From positions 1 through 58,686 of the forward strand of contig CAISDL010000083.1 of the NCBI GenBank assembly GCA_903884065.1: DNA of 58,686 bases, read 5' to 3'. The DNA comes from an uncultured Actinomycetes bacterium. GTDB taxonomy: Bacteria; Actinomycetota; Actinomycetes; Mycobacteriales; Mycobacteriaceae. Positions 18,198 through 28,153 of the stretch are shown here, in pieces. Each line of letters opens with the position of its first letter. Within the stretch, counting starts at the first letter, position 1. The position numbers and the translations under genes were made by a program. The notes beneath the pieces are model-generated. The model was not told where the DNA came from, searched no databases, and worked only from the letters and a program-made list of their open reading frames with translations.

Positions 18198-20213
18198 CAC
18201 GGGCACCCCGAGCGCTTCGGCGAGTTCGGCGGCACCCGTTACCGGCAGGTCACACACCCGGCCACGGCAGATGTAGGCCGCATCCGCACCGCGCACCCGG
18301 TCGCGTCCGGCCAGCAGCGGCATGGAGTCCACCGGCCCGCCGACCACGACCGCACCGCCGGGGGCCAGCCGCCGGGCCGCGGCCAGAAGATCCGACTGCG
18401 GATCGGTCGTGGCGACCGCCACCTGCAGTGGACCGCGGACGGCCGCCTCGGCGACGGCCAGCCAGTGGCCCGCCGATCGCGGCGCCCGGGCGAGCAGAGC
18501 CGAGTGGGCCAGCAGCGTGGTGGCCGCCGCCTCGCCGTAACGCGCGACCCGGTCGGCGTCGACCAGGTGCGCCGCGGTGAGCAGGGCCTCGGCGATGGAC
18601 GACGCGCCCGACGGCGTGGCGCCGTCGGCCGGGTCGGCGGGACGGACCATCAACTGCTCGGCGTCATCGGCGGTGTCGAACCAGCGGCCGGGGCGATCGG
18701 GGTCGGCGAAGTGCCGCAGCGCCACGTCGAGCAGAACGGTGGCCTGCTCCAACCATCGCTGCTCGCCGGTGAGCTGGTGCAGCGTCAGCAATCCGCTGGC
18801 CAGCATCGCGTAGTCCTCGAGAATGGCCGAACTCTCGCCGACCGAGCCGCCCAGGCTCGCCCGGCGCAGCCGACCGTCGACCAGGTGCAGCCCGAGAATC
18901 GCCTCCGCGCAGCGGCGGGACGCATCCAGCAGACACGAATCCTCAAGGGCAACAGCGGCTTCGGCCAGCGCGGTGATCGCCAGACCGTTCCAGGCCGTCA
19001 CTACCTTGTCGTCGCGGCCCGGCTGCGGGCGTTCCGCCCGGGCCGCCAGCAGCGCGGCACGTACCCGTCCGAAGCGCTCCCAGTCGTCGGGATCGGTGGG
19101 CAATTGCAGCACCGATAGCCCGTGCTCGAACGTCCCCGTGTCGGTGACGTCGAAAACCGTTGCGGCCCAGACTCCGTCGTCTTCGCCCAGGACATCTCGC
19201 AATTGGCTCGGGTCCCACACGTAGGTCGACCCCTCGACACCGGCGGCGTCGGCATCCAGTGACGAGGTGAACATGGGGCCGTCGCCGAGGTCATCCAGCA
19301 GGAAGGCCGCGATCTCCGCGGCAACTCGCCGCGCCAGCGGATCACCGGTCCGACGGGCCCAGTGCGCATAGACCCGCAGCAGCAGGGCGTTGTCGTACAG
19401 CATCTTCTCGAAGTGCGGGACGACCCAGTCCGCATCCACGCTGTAGCGAGCGAACCCGCCGGCCAACTGGTCGTAGATACCGCCCCGCGCCATCGCCGAG
19501 CAGGTCCGCCGCACCGTGCCCAGGGGCATCGGGGAGGTGGTTCGTTCGTAGCTGCGCAGCAGCGCCTCCAGCAGAGCCGACGGCGGGAACTTCGGCGCGG
19601 GGCCGAAGCCGCCGCGGGTGGTGTCCTCGTCCCGCAGCACCGCGGCCACGGCGTGGTCGCACAACGCCGGGGTGATCTCCGGTCCGCCGCCGGGCAGTGA
19701 GGACGACATCCGCCGCAGTTCCCCGGAGATGTGGTCGGAGGCTTCCTCGACCTCGCCACGACGTTCCCGCCACGTCTCGTCGACAGCGGCGAGCAGTTGC
19801 AGGAACTGGGGCTTGGGGAAGTACGTGCCGCAGAAGAACGGTCGGCCGTCCGGGGTCAGGAAGCAGGTCATCGGCCATCCCCCGTGCCCGGTCATGGCGA
19901 CGGTGGCGTTCATGTAGACGGCGTCGAGGTCGGGGCGCTCCTCCCGGTCGACCTTGATGCAGACGAACTCGTTCATCGCCGCAGCGACCTGGTCGTCCTC
20001 GAACGACTCATGCGCCATCACGTGGCACCAGTGGCAGGCGGCGTAACCGATCGACAGCAGAATGGGCACATCCCGGCGGGCCGCCTCGGCCAACGCCTCG
20101 GGCGACCACTGCCTCCAGTGCACCGGGTTGTCGGCGTGTTGGCGCAGGTAAGGGCTGGTCGCACCAGCGAGTTCGTTGCCCGCGCCGGCGAGTTCGTTAC
20201 CCTCCGGGCTCAC
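18195..20213 (-). CDS. DUF255 thioredoxin-domain protein (YyaL/Rv1084-like)
   Basis: A 672-residue two-domain protein, the length of Rv1084. Residues about 15-160 are a thioredoxin-like domain with [12 protein letters not shown], whose CHWC (Cys60, Cys63) is the redox motif. The rest is an (alpha/alpha)6-barrel-like region related to N-acylglucosamine 2-epimerases and other six-hairpin glycosidases. Function is not established; human relatives (SPATA20) are likewise unassigned. The GTG at 20213 is chosen for its length match; it overlaps the upstream gene by 17 bases. The first residues carry a tandem GNELAGA duplication. It is third in the mca operon. Confidence 0.88.
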   Translation of the reverse strand: MSPEGNELAGAGNELAGATSPYLRQHADNPVHWRQWSPEALAEAARRDVPILLSIGYAACHWCHVMAHESFEDDQVAAAMNEFVCIKVDREERPDLDAVYMNATVAMTGHGGWPMTCFLTPDGRPFFCGTYFPKPQFLQLLAAVDETWRERRGEVEEASDHISGELRRMSSSLPGGGPEITPALCDHAVAAVLRDEDTTRGGFGPAPKFPPSALLEALLRSYERTTSPMPLGTVRRTCSAMARGGIYDQLAGGFARYSVDADWVVPHFEKMLYDNALLLRVYAHWARRTGDPLARRVAAEIAAFLLDDLGDGPMFTSSLDADAAGVEGSTYVWDPSQLRDVLGEDDGVWAATVFDVTDTGTFEHGLSVLQLPTDPDDWERFGRVRAALLAARAERPQPGRDDKVVTAWNGLAITALAEAAVALEDSCLLDASRRCAEAILGLHLVDGRLRRASLGGSVGESSAILEDYAMLASGLLTLHQLTGEQRWLEQATVLLDVALRHFADPDRPGRWFDTADDAEQLMVRPADPADGATPSGASSIAEALLTAAHLVDADRVARYGEAAATTLLAHSALLARAPRSAGHWLAVAEAAVRGPLQVAVATTDPQSDLLAAARRLAPGGAVVVGGPVDSMPLLAGRDRVRGADAAYICRGRVCDLPVTGAAELAEALGVPV

Positions 20214-20466
20214 CCGAGGGCTCCCGGGTCGCGGCGGGCCCGCCGCTGTCCACGACGGTCTCTGTCCCACCGGTGGCGGGGCCGTCGTCGACCACGGCGA
20301 AATTGTCTTGGACCTTCTTGAGGTGACGATTCATCGACCACACCAGCCCGAACACGGCGATGAGGAGCAGAACGACGACCAGTAGTCCGATCGGACTGGC
20401 CTTGCCGAAGTCCGGACCGGTCTTCGTCGGCCCGTCGGCCAGCAGAACGATCAGCACGTCGTTCAT
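20197..20466 (-). CDS. Small single-pass membrane protein (Rv1083-like)
   Basis: An 89-residue protein with one hydrophobic helix ([18 protein letters not shown]) and a cytoplasmic, Asp/Glu-rich C-terminal tail ([10 protein letters not shown]). The length agrees with Rv1083. A GTG at 20481 that overlaps the mca stop (GTGA) is an equally likely coupled start and would add five residues. It is sandwiched between mca and the DUF255 gene, overlapping both or nearly so, which indicates cotranscription. No function is known. Confidence 0.8.
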   Translation of the reverse strand: MNDVLIVLLADGPTKTGPDFGKASPIGLLVVVLLLIAVFGLVWSMNRHLKKVQDNFAVVDDGPATGGTETVVDSGGPAATREPSGEPGG

Positions 20467-20477
20467 GGGCAGCGCGT

Positions 20478-21350
20478 TCACTCGAAAACCTCGATTCCGG
20501 CGAACAGGTCGTCTTCCGGCAGTACAGCCGGAACCCGGGAGCGGGCCAGTTCGAACTCCTCGGTGGGCCAGAGCCGTTCTTGCCACTCTAACGGGGTCGC
20601 GAAGAAGAATCCGTCGGGGTCGATCTGGGTGGCATGGGCACGAAGCGCGTCGTCTCGTTGGGCGAAATACGGCGAGCAGTACACCCGGGTGGTCACCCGG
20701 TTGGCGAAGACGTCGTGGTCGGGATCCCACTGTTCGAGCCAGTGGGCGAACGGGCCTTCCTGGCCGTTCCTGGCGAATTCGTCCTGCAGCATCTGCATGC
20801 GCTGACGGAGGAACCCGTGGATGTAATACAGCTTGCTGACCGACCACGCCGGGCCCGCCTCGGGGTGAACCGCCGCGTCGCCGGCAGCCTCGAACGCGGC
20901 GAGTGAAACCTGATGGCAGCGAATGTGGTCCGGGTGCGGGTAGCCGCCGTTCTCGTCGTAGGTCGTCATGACGTGCGGGCGGAACTCCCGGATGAGTTTC
21001 ACCATCCGAGCGACGGGCTCCTCCATCGGCACCAGCGCGAAGCAGCCCTCCGGCAAGGGGGGCGGCGGGTCACCCTGGGGTAGGCCGGAGTCGACGAAAC
21101 CCAACCAGCGATGCTCGACGCCGAGGATCTCTGCGGCCCTGGCCATCTCGTCGCGGCGGATGTCGGCAATTCGGCCGTGCACCTCAGGAATGTCCATCGC
21201 CGGGTTCAGGATGTCGCCACGCTCGCCGCCGGTCAGGGTCACCACCAGGACGCGATGGCCCTCGTCGACGTACCGCGCGCACGTGGCCGCACCCTTGCTG
21301 GCCTCGTCGTCCGGATGGGCGTGCACCGCCATCAACCGAAGTTCGGTCAC
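20478..21350 (-). CDS. mca: Mycothiol S-conjugate amidase Mca
   Basis: A zinc amidase of 290 residues that cleaves mycothiol S-conjugates to a mercapturic acid and glucosaminyl-inositol, part of thiol-dependent detoxification in actinobacteria. The metal motif HAHPDDE (His12, Asp15) is at the N-terminus, and [14 protein letters not shown] supplies the third ligand. MshB, the deacetylase paralogue, shares these motifs, but the synteny with Rv1082 and the length favour Mca. The GTG at 21350 follows AGAGGA. It heads the operon with the Rv1083- and Rv1084-like genes. Confidence 0.94.
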   Translation of the reverse strand: MTELRLMAVHAHPDDEASKGAATCARYVDEGHRVLVVTLTGGERGDILNPAMDIPEVHGRIADIRRDEMARAAEILGVEHRWLGFVDSGLPQGDPPPPLPEGCFALVPMEEPVARMVKLIREFRPHVMTTYDENGGYPHPDHIRCHQVSLAAFEAAGDAAVHPEAGPAWSVSKLYYIHGFLRQRMQMLQDEFARNGQEGPFAHWLEQWDPDHDVFANRVTTRVYCSPYFAQRDDALRAHATQIDPDGFFFATPLEWQERLWPTEEFELARSRVPAVLPEDDLFAGIEVFE

Positions 21351-21460
21351 TTGTTCCTCTATACGTCTGCTGCTGCCTGATGTCTGACTGGCCAACCATC
21401 GTCCCATCCCCAGCAGGGGTAGCCGCAATCCAGCCTGCTCCCGACAGGCACACTGCTCCT

Positions 21461-21895
21461 ATGACCGCCCCCCGCCCCCTGCCACCGGCGCGGTACGGCC
21501 GGGCACCCATGCCGGCGGCGACCCGGCGGCGGGTGGTGATCGTGCTCGGCGTGCTGACCACGCTGGCTCTGATCGGTGCTGCCGTGGCGGCCTACCGGCA
21601 CTTCGAGGATGCCGACGTGGAGGGCACGACGGCCGCCTACGAGGTGCTTGACGACCAGACGGTGGCGGTCACGATCAGCGTGACCCGAGAGGACCCGGCA
21701 ACGCCAGTGGTGTGCATCGTGCGGGCCCGCGCCACAGACGGCGCCGAGTCGGGCCGCCGCGAAGTGCTGATCGGGCCGGCCGAAGCCGGCACGGTCGAGG
21801 TGACGACAACGGTCAAGTCGATGCGGCCACCGGTCGTCGGCGACGTCTACGGATGCGGCACCGAAGTGCCGGTATACCTGCTGCGTACGGGCTGA
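21461..21895 (+). CDS. DUF4307 membrane-anchored protein (Rv1081c-like)
   Basis: A 144-residue protein, the same length as Rv1081c. A basic, proline-rich N-terminus (RPLPPARYGRAP) is followed by one membrane helix (VVIVLGVLTTLALIGAAVAAY) and an extracytoplasmic beta-rich domain (TVAVTISVTRED, VVCIVRARATDG). The ATG at 21461 gives this length; earlier in-frame codons overlap the mca promoter region. It is divergent from mca. Function unknown. Confidence 0.85.
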   Translation: MTAPRPLPPARYGRAPMPAATRRRVVIVLGVLTTLALIGAAVAAYRHFEDADVEGTTAAYEVLDDQTVAVTISVTREDPATPVVCIVRARATDGAESGRREVLIGPAEAGTVEVTTTVKSMRPPVVGDVYGCGTEVPVYLLRTG

Positions 21896-21955
21896 TCAGC
21901 AGACCGCCGACCTCGGAAACCGGGATGTCCGCAGGACCGCCGGTGATACACTCGC

Positions 21956-21990
21956 GCAATACACGGTTCCTGCTGGGAGCCGTGTATTGC
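21956..21990. repeat. Imperfect palindrome upstream of greA
   Basis: GCAATACACGGTTCC (21956-21970) and GGAGCCGTGTATTGC (21976-21990) pair over 15 positions with one mismatch and a 5-base loop. A third copy of GCAATACACG lies at 22016-22025. There is no T run, so it is unlikely to be the terminator of the DUF4307 gene. It may be an operator or a REP-like unit. Confidence 0.75.
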
Positions 21991-22107
21991 TTCATTTGCG
22001 CCCCGGCGCGGGGTGGCAATACACGCGGGTCGCCCGCACCCTCCTGGCAGTGACGAACGAACTCACGCCGCGCACCGCGCGGAATGACGACCGAGGAGCA
22101 CGACGAG

Positions 22108-22599
22108 ATGACCGACAACCAGGTCTGGCTGACTCAGGAGTCCTACGACCGACTCAAGGCCGAACTCGACCAGTTGATCGCGAACCGTCCGATCATCGCT
22201 GCGGAGATCAACGACCGTCGCGAGGAGGGCGACCTGCGCGAGAACGGCGGCTACCACGCCGCTCGCGATCAGCAGGGCCAGGAAGAGGCCCGCATTCGCC
22301 AACTGCAGGAACTGCTCAACACGGCCAAGGTCGGTGAGGCACCCAAGCAGTCCGGCGTCGCGCTTCCCGGCTCGGTGGTCAAGGTCTACTACGACGGCGA
22401 CGAGTCCGACAGCGAGACCTTCCTGATCGCCACGCGCCAGGAGATCATCAGCGACGGCAAGCTGGAGGTGTACTCCCCCAACTCCCCGCTGGGATCCGCG
22501 CTGCTCAATGCCAAGGTCGGCGACACCCGCAGCTACAACGTGCCCAGCGGCAAGAGCGTGAACGTGACCCTGGTCAGCGCCGAGCCGTATCACTCCTGA
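22108..22599 (+). CDS. greA: Transcription elongation factor GreA
   Basis: GreA rescues backtracked RNA polymerase by stimulating cleavage of the transcript. The 163-residue protein has the N-terminal coiled coil with the acidic tip ([16 protein letters not shown]) and the C-terminal FKBP-like domain ([18 protein letters not shown]). The ATG at 22108 is chosen by comparison with the M. tuberculosis protein (MTDxQVxWLTQES), and GAGGAG lies about 10 bases upstream; an in-frame ATG at 22084 would add eight residues. It corresponds to Rv1080c. Confidence 0.97.
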   Translation: MTDNQVWLTQESYDRLKAELDQLIANRPIIAAEINDRREEGDLRENGGYHAARDQQGQEEARIRQLQELLNTAKVGEAPKQSGVALPGSVVKVYYDGDESDSETFLIATRQEIISDGKLEVYSPNSPLGSALLNAKVGDTRSYNVPSGKSVNVTLVSAEPYHS

Positions 22600-22638
22600 C
22601 GGCTCAGTCGGCCCCGCCGCACGACACGTCAATCGCAC

Positions 22639-23298
22639 ATGGCGCGAATCGCCGAGGACCTGCTGCTGTTGCTGCTCGACAACCCCGAGCAGCAACCGCC
22701 GGTGGACCGGGCCCCGCTCGGTCGGGCACTGGCCGGAGCCCTGATCCTCGACCTGGCCTTCGACTGCCGCGTCCGTCCCACACTGGCCGATGAGCCGCTG
22801 CCGGCCGGGCATCTGACCGCGCTCGCCGGGCCGGTTCCGGTGGATCCTGCGGTTCGCCCGGCGTGGACGTTGCTGCAACAGCAGCCGCTCACTCCGGCCG
22901 ATGCCATCGCCGCGATCCGTAAACACGCCGAGGACGACGTCCTCGACCAATTACTGCGCACCGGTCAGATACACCAAGTCCAGTTGACCGCACATCGGTT
23001 GCGCCGCAACCACTATCGCTGGCCCCTCAAGAACCGGAGCCGGGTCGCGGTGGCCCGCTCGGAACTGCTCGGGGTCCTTTTCGAGCAGCGGCGGCCGAAC
23101 CCCGTCACGGCGGCGGTGATCTGTCTGCTGCACGGAGTCCACGCGCTCGAGGCGGTCCTGTCTCTCAACGCCGCCGGCGTCGCGGCGGTCGACGAGCGGG
23201 CGCGGGAGATCGCCGATGGCGGGTGGGTCGACAGCACCGACACCGCACAGGTCAACCTGTCACTGACCCTCGGCGCGGTGCTGCCCGCGCTCGGTTGA
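22639..23298 (+). CDS. GPP34 family (Golgi phosphoprotein 3-like) protein
   Basis: A 219-residue protein of the GPP34 family, bacterial relatives of eukaryotic GOLPH3/Vps74 that bind phosphoinositides and glycosyltransferases. Recognisable features are the opening IAEDLLLLLLDNPEQ, the GRALAGALILDLAF segment and the late LLHGVHALEAVLS. Bacterial copies are common in actinobacteria but have no settled role; membrane association is plausible. It follows greA by 39 bases in the same direction and may be cotranscribed. Confidence 0.88.
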   Translation: MARIAEDLLLLLLDNPEQQPPVDRAPLGRALAGALILDLAFDCRVRPTLADEPLPAGHLTALAGPVPVDPAVRPAWTLLQQQPLTPADAIAAIRKHAEDDVLDQLLRTGQIHQVQLTAHRLRRNHYRWPLKNRSRVAVARSELLGVLFEQRRPNPVTAAVICLLHGVHALEAVLSLNAAGVAAVDERAREIADGGWVDSTDTAQVNLSLTLGAVLPALG

Positions 23299-23316
23299 GA
23301 CGGCGGCCGCCCGAGG

Positions 23317-24471
23317 TTAGGCCAGCGCCTGCTCGATATCGGCCACCAGGTCGCCCGCGTCCTCGATGCCCACCGACAACCGCACCAGGTCGTCGGGCAC
23401 TTCCAGTTGGGATCCGGCGGTGGAGGCATGCGTCATGGCACCGGGGTGCTCGATGAGCGACTCCACACCACCGAGCGACTCGGCGAGAATGAAGATCTCT
23501 GTGCGCGAACAGAATTCGCGGGCGGCCCGCATACCGCCGGACATCCGCACCGAGACCATCCCGCCGAACCCGCGCATCTGGCGGGCGGCCACCGCGTGGC
23601 CGGGATGATCCGGCAGACCCGGGTAGAGCACCCGACTCACCGCCGGATGCCCGACCAGGAATTCCGCGACCCGCGCGGCATTCTCGCTGTGCCGTTGCAT
23701 CCGCAACTCCAGGGTCTTCAGACCCCGCATCGTCAGGTACGCGTCGAACGGTCCGGGCACCGCACCGGCGCCGTTCTGCAGGAAACCGAAGGCGGCGTCG
23801 AGTTCCTCGTCGTTGGTCACCAGCGCACCGCCCACCACGTCGGAGTGCCCACCGATGTATTTCGTCGTCGAGTGCAGGACGATGTCGGCACCCTCGGCCA
23901 GTGGCTGCTGCAGTGCCGGCGACGCGAAGGTGTTGTCCACCAGAACTTTTGCTCCCGCGGCATGGCCGATCTCGGAGATCGCAGCGATGTCGGCGATCGA
24001 CAACAACGGGTTGGTGGGGGTCTCGACCCAGATCATCCGGGTGTCGTCGGTGATCGCCGACCTGACGGCATCCAGATCGGCGAGATGCACGGCGGTGTGG
24101 GCCACCCCCCACTGCCGGAACACCTTGTCGATCAGACGGAAGGTGCCGCCGTAGGCGTCATCCGGGATGACGACGTGATCGCCCGGGCGCAGCACCGCCC
24201 GCAGGGCGCAGTCGCTGGCCGCCATGCCGGAACTGAACGCCCGACCGAATCCGCCGTCCTCGACCGCGGCCAGCACCTTCTCCAGCGCAGCGCGGGTGGG
24301 GTTTCCGGTACGGGCGTACTCGAACCCGCCCCGCAGGCCACCCACGCCGTCCTGGGCGAAGGTGCTGCTGGCATAGATCGGGGCGTTGACGGCCCCGGTC
24401 GCCGGGTCGGGGCGGAAACCGGCGTGGATTGCTCTGGTGGCGAAACCCTGTCCGCGGTGCTTGTCAGTCAT
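23317..24471 (-). CDS. metB: Cystathionine gamma-synthase MetB
   Basis: A PLP enzyme of the Cys/Met metabolism family, 384 residues. HSTTKYIGGHSD places the PLP lysine at about residue 203; SGMAASDCALRA and VETPTNPLL are also diagnostic. It joins an activated homoserine with cysteine to form cystathionine. The nearby cbs at 25694-27088 makes cystathionine from serine and homocysteine, so the two support transsulfuration in both directions. The order metB-pra-cbs follows Rv1079-Rv1077. Cystathionine gamma-lyase is an alternative within the same fold. Confidence 0.93.
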   Translation of the reverse strand: MTDKHRGQGFATRAIHAGFRPDPATGAVNAPIYASSTFAQDGVGGLRGGFEYARTGNPTRAALEKVLAAVEDGGFGRAFSSGMAASDCALRAVLRPGDHVVIPDDAYGGTFRLIDKVFRQWGVAHTAVHLADLDAVRSAITDDTRMIWVETPTNPLLSIADIAAISEIGHAAGAKVLVDNTFASPALQQPLAEGADIVLHSTTKYIGGHSDVVGGALVTNDEELDAAFGFLQNGAGAVPGPFDAYLTMRGLKTLELRMQRHSENAARVAEFLVGHPAVSRVLYPGLPDHPGHAVAARQMRGFGGMVSVRMSGGMRAAREFCSRTEIFILAESLGGVESLIEHPGAMTHASTAGSQLEVPDDLVRLSVGIEDAGDLVADIEQALA

Positions 24472-24479
24472 CGCCGTCG

Positions 24480-24485
24480 AGCCTA
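24480..24485 (-). promoter_or_regulatory. Possible leaderless -10 box (TAGGCT) of metB
   Basis: TAGGCT on the minus strand ends 8 bases before the metB ATG at 24471 and lies in the 36-base gap after the proline-rich protein gene. Confidence 0.35.
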
Positions 24486-24507
24486 AACGCGCACCCGCCG
24501 CCGACCG

Positions 24508-25572
24508 TCAGACGGTCGCCGGGGCCACCGTCGCGCCGCTGAGCTTGCGGTAGGCGTAGACCTGCATGAGGTAGGCCACGGGTGCGGCGACCAGCAGGCC
24601 GACACCGCACAGCAGGGCGCCGACGACGGTGATGAGGGTGGAGAGCAGCCAGACCAGCAGGACCTGCCCGAAGTTCCGCTTCACGATGTCGATGCTGGCC
24701 TTGATGCCGTCGATCGGGGAGAGATTCCGGTCGACGATCGCGACGGTGGTGAACCAGGCCAGCACCATCACGATCAGGCCCGGCACGATGCAGAGCAACA
24801 AGCCGACCGACGCCAGGACGGACACGATCAGTGCAGCCACGACCACCGAACCGACGCTGCGTGGCCGGAAGAAGGAGCCGACGGAGACCGGCCGCCCATC
24901 GGCGATATCAAGCAGGCCGCTGAAGTAGGCCGAACCCATCACCGAGGTGAGCACCAGTTGCACCAAGTTGGACAGCAGCAACACGGCGATGCCGGCGCCG
25001 GTTATCGACGTGGTACTGGTCTCGACGAGCCCGTCGGCGGTCTCGTAAGAAGTGAAGGTCTCCGGGGAGACCGCACGCAGCAGCGGACCGACCAGCGAAC
25101 TCAGCACGATGGCGATCAAGCCAAAGACCAAGGTGGCCACCACCAGCGGGATGGCGTTCTTGGTGAACTTGTTCCAGGCCCAGGAAAACGCCTCGCCCAC
25201 GCTGAATGCGGGCAGGCCGTAGCCCGGAGGCGGCGGAGCATATCCCCCTTCCGCGGAAGGCGGCGGCGGGTAACCGCCCGGGGGCGGGTAGTAGCCACCC
25301 GGCGGCGGGTAGGCCCCGGGAGGCGGTGGGTAGCCGCCCTGGGGCGGCGGGCCCCAGCCGGGGGGCGGGGGGTAGCCACCAGGCGGCGGGTAGGCCCCGG
25401 GAGGCGGTGGGTAGCCGCCCTGGGGCGGAGCGCCCCAGCCGGGCGGCGGCGGGTAGGCCCCCGGCGGAGGTGGTGGGTAACCCCCTTGTGCAGGCGGGTA
25501 GCCACCCTGATCAGGGGCCGGCGGGTAACCGCCGGGCGGCGGGTAGTCAGCGGGGTTCGGGGGCTCTGTCAT
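24508..25572 (-). CDS. pra: Proline-rich membrane protein, Pra homologue
   Basis: A 354-residue protein. The first ~125 residues are a low-complexity Pro/Gly/Tyr region built from repeated GGYPPPP, GAYPPP and GWGAPPQ units; two near-identical blocks of about 25 residues suggest tandem duplication. The remainder has about four to five membrane helices (for example LVVATLVFGLIAIVLSSL) separated by amphipathic segments. Its relatives are the mycobacterial proline-rich antigens (Pra, Rv1078). It probably sits in the plasma membrane with the repeats in the cytoplasm. Function is unknown. The repeats make length variation between strains likely. Confidence 0.88.
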   Translation of the reverse strand: MTEPPNPADYPPPGGYPPAPDQGGYPPAQGGYPPPPPGAYPPPPGWGAPPQGGYPPPPGAYPPPGGYPPPPGWGPPPQGGYPPPPGAYPPPGGYYPPPGGYPPPPSAEGGYAPPPPGYGLPAFSVGEAFSWAWNKFTKNAIPLVVATLVFGLIAIVLSSLVGPLLRAVSPETFTSYETADGLVETSTTSITGAGIAVLLLSNLVQLVLTSVMGSAYFSGLLDIADGRPVSVGSFFRPRSVGSVVVAALIVSVLASVGLLLCIVPGLIVMVLAWFTTVAIVDRNLSPIDGIKASIDIVKRNFGQVLLVWLLSTLITVVGALLCGVGLLVAAPVAYLMQVYAYRKLSGATVAPATV

Positions 25573-25693
25573 GCGGGTTCCTCGGTGTGTTCGGGTTCGA
25601 TCGGCAAGTAAACGAGTCGGCGAGGCCCCGGCGACGGCACGGGCGAATTCGCCATGGATCCCCTCAGGTCAACGACGTCGCAACCCTACCGTG

Positions 25694-27088
25694 TCAGCGT
25701 CGGCGCGGCCCTTCTGAGAGGAACCCGAGCAGGTCGTGGCGGGTGATGACCCCGACCGGTTTTCCGTCCTCGACGACCATCACCGCGTCGGCGTCACGCA
25801 GCACCTCGGCGGCGGTGCTGACCTGTTCACCGGCACCGATCAACGGCAGTGGCGGGCTCATATGCACCGAGACCGCATCGGCCAGGTTGGCGCGGCCTTC
25901 GAAGACCGCCGAGAGCAATTCACGCTCGGACACGCTGCCCGCCACCTCCCCGGCCATCACGGGAGGCTCGGCCCCGACCACCGGCATCTGGGACACCCCG
26001 TACTCGCGGAGAATGCCGATGGCGTCGCGCACCGTCTCCGACGGATGGGTGTGCACCAGTGTCGGCAGTGCGCCGGACTTGCCGCGCAGCACATCCCCGA
26101 CGGTCGGGGTGGGCCGCGAGTCGTCCAGTGGCGTTCGCAGGAATCCGTAGGACGACATCCACGCGTCGTTGAAGATCTTGGACATGTAGCCGCGTCCGCC
26201 GTCGGGCAGCAACACCACGACGAGAGCATCGGGCCCGGCCTCCTCGGCGACCCGCAGCGCCGCGACCATCGCCATCCCGCAGGATCCGCCGACGAGCAGG
26301 CCCTCCTCACGAGCGAGTCGGCGGGTCATGTCGAAGGAATCCGCGTCGGACACCGCGATGATGCGGTCGGCAATCGCGGGGTCGTAGGCCTCGGGCCAGA
26401 AGTCTTCGCCGACGCCTTCGACCAGGTAGGGCCGGCCGGTGCCGCCGGAGTACACCGAACCCTCCGGGTCGGCGCCGATCACCTGGACCCGGCCGTCGGA
26501 GACCTCCTTGAGGTAGCGGCCCGCACCGGTGATGGTGCCGCCGGTGCCCACGCCGGCGACGAAGTGGGTGATCTTGCCGTCGGTGTCGGCCCAGATCTCC
26601 GGTCCGGTGGTCTCGTAATGGCTGGCCGGACCGTTGGGATTGGAGTACTGGTCCGGCTTCCAGGCGCCGTCGATTTCCTCGACGAGCCGGTTGGACACGC
26701 TGTAGTAGCTGTCCGGGTCCTCGGGTGCGACGGCCGTCGGGCACACCACCACCTCGGCACCGTAGGCGCGCAGGACGTTCTGCTTGTCCTCGCTGACCTT
26801 GTCCGGGCAGACGAACACGCACTTGTAGCCCCGGCGCTGGGCGACCAACGCCAGGCCGACGCCGGTGTTGCCCGACGTCGGCTCGACGATCGTGCCGCCG
26901 GGTTTGAGCTGACCACTGGCCTCGGCGGCGTCGATCATCTTGACCGCGATGCGGTCCTTGGAACTGCCGCCGGGGTTGAGGTACTCGACCTTCGCGGCGA
27001 CCGTCCCGGCGCCCGGGGGAACCACCGAGTTCAGTTGAACCAGCGGGGTGTTGCCGATCAAGTCGCTGACGTGCCGCGCGATTCGCAT
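25694..27088 (-). CDS. cbs: Cystathionine beta-synthase
   Basis: A 464-residue fold-type II PLP enzyme with a C-terminal regulatory module. The PLP lysine is Lys44 in NPGGSSKDRIA, the phosphate-binding loop is GTGGTITG, and TSGNTGVGLAL binds substrate. Residues about 335-460 hold a pair of CBS domains (TVGDVLRG..., and ...MVVEDGKPVGVITRHDLL). It condenses serine with homocysteine to cystathionine. It corresponds to Rv1077. Cysteine synthases lack the CBS pair, which supports this assignment. Confidence 0.95.
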   Translation of the reverse strand: MRIARHVSDLIGNTPLVQLNSVVPPGAGTVAAKVEYLNPGGSSKDRIAVKMIDAAEASGQLKPGGTIVEPTSGNTGVGLALVAQRRGYKCVFVCPDKVSEDKQNVLRAYGAEVVVCPTAVAPEDPDSYYSVSNRLVEEIDGAWKPDQYSNPNGPASHYETTGPEIWADTDGKITHFVAGVGTGGTITGAGRYLKEVSDGRVQVIGADPEGSVYSGGTGRPYLVEGVGEDFWPEAYDPAIADRIIAVSDADSFDMTRRLAREEGLLVGGSCGMAMVAALRVAEEAGPDALVVVLLPDGGRGYMSKIFNDAWMSSYGFLRTPLDDSRPTPTVGDVLRGKSGALPTLVHTHPSETVRDAIGILREYGVSQMPVVGAEPPVMAGEVAGSVSERELLSAVFEGRANLADAVSVHMSPPLPLIGAGEQVSTAAEVLRDADAVMVVEDGKPVGVITRHDLLGFLSEGPRRR

Positions 27089-27121
27089 GGCTCTATCGTC
27101 GCAGGCCCACTCCCGGAAATC

Positions 27122-28153
27122 TCAGCCGGTGGCTTCCCGGATGTACTCACCGATCTGCCGCAACGACCGGGTGGCCTCGGGAATCAGGGGCGCCGCCATC
27201 TGGAAGTCGTGGATCTGGCCCGGCCAGACCCGAACCTCGGTCGGCACGCCCGCTGCGGCCAGCCGGCGGGCGGCCAGGCGGGCGTCATGCAGGAGAACCT
27301 CCGAGCCGGAGACGTGGATCAGGGTCCGCGGCAACCCCGGCTCGATATGGTCCAGCGGCTCGTAGACGCCTTCGGGCTGGCCGTCCACCACATTCTTGGC
27401 GGCGGCCCGGGCGACCAGAGCCACCAGCGCTTCAAAAGCCTTGGGCGGGAACATCGCATCGGTATGGATGTTCGGGTGTGCGCACTTGGGGTCCTTCTCC
27501 AACTGCAGCAGCGGTGAGATCGCCACCAGCGCAGCGGGCGTCTCGCCTTCGGCCTGCAGCCGCTGGGCCAGTGCCAGCGCCAGGTAGCCGCCGGCCGAAT
27601 CACCGGCCAGCACAATCTGATCGGGCTCGTATCCGCGCAGCCGCAACCATTGGTAGCCGTCATAACAGTCGTCGATGGCCATCCCGATGGTGTGCTTGGG
27701 GATCAGCCGGTAGTCGACCACCAGCACCGGCGAATCGGCGAACTTCGACAGCGCGACCGAGATCCGGCTGTGCGAGTTGACCCCACAGGTCAGGAAACCG
27801 CCGCCGTGCAGATAGAGCACGACGCGGCGACGGCCGTCGGCGGGCAGCACGCCGGGTGCCCGCACCAACTGGGCCGAGGCGTTGGGCAGGCCGACGGTCG
27901 CGCGCACCGTGCCTGGCGAGGGCAGCAGCGCACGCGCGGCGAAGTCGAGCAGGCCGAACGGCCAGGGCAGGTGCGGCACATGACTGAGCACTGCCAGGGC
28001 GGGGCGCATCGTCAGACGCGTACCGAGCGACACCAGCATCGCGGGGAGACTGGGGCCGTCTTCCAGGACCTCCAGCGGCGCACCGTCGTTGACCGGATAG
28101 CGCCGCGGGCCGCGACGGGATGCAATCGGTGTGACCTTGCTGGGTGCGGTCAT
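27122..28153 (-). CDS. lipU: Alpha/beta hydrolase, hormone-sensitive lipase family (LipU)
   Basis: A 343-residue esterase/lipase. The oxyanion motif HGGGF is near residue 115, the nucleophile elbow GDSAGG near residue 184 (Ser186), and the acid/base residues fall in the DAR and IHDF segments near the C-terminus. This family (HSL, type IV) hydrolyses short to medium acyl esters. The ATG at 28153 follows GGGAG by about 9 bases. It corresponds to LipU (Rv1076) and is divergent from the GDSL hydrolase. The substrate is not predictable. Confidence 0.92.
   Translation of the reverse strand: MTAPSKVTPIASRRGPRRYPVNDGAPLEVLEDGPSLPAMLVSLGTRLTMRPALAVLSHVPHLPWPFGLLDFAARALLPSPGTVRATVGLPNASAQLVRAPGVLPADGRRRVVLYLHGGGFLTCGVNSHSRISVALSKFADSPVLVVDYRLIPKHTIGMAIDDCYDGYQWLRLRGYEPDQIVLAGDSAGGYLALALAQRLQAEGETPAALVAISPLLQLEKDPKCAHPNIHTDAMFPPKAFEALVALVARAAAKNVVDGQPEGVYEPLDHIEPGLPRTLIHVSGSEVLLHDARLAARRLAAAGVPTEVRVWPGQIHDFQMAAPLIPEATRSLRQIGEYIREATG

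Noticed and set aside
25250..25560. Tandem repeats that might suggest a CRISPR array
   Set aside because: The units are in frame, contiguous and encode the Pro/Gly/Tyr repeats of the Pra-like protein; there are no unique spacers.
25736..27517. 593-codon open frame on the plus strand
   Set aside because: It lies wholly antisense to cbs and the end of lipU, and the peptide is a His/Gly/Arg/Asp-rich shadow typical of GC-rich DNA.
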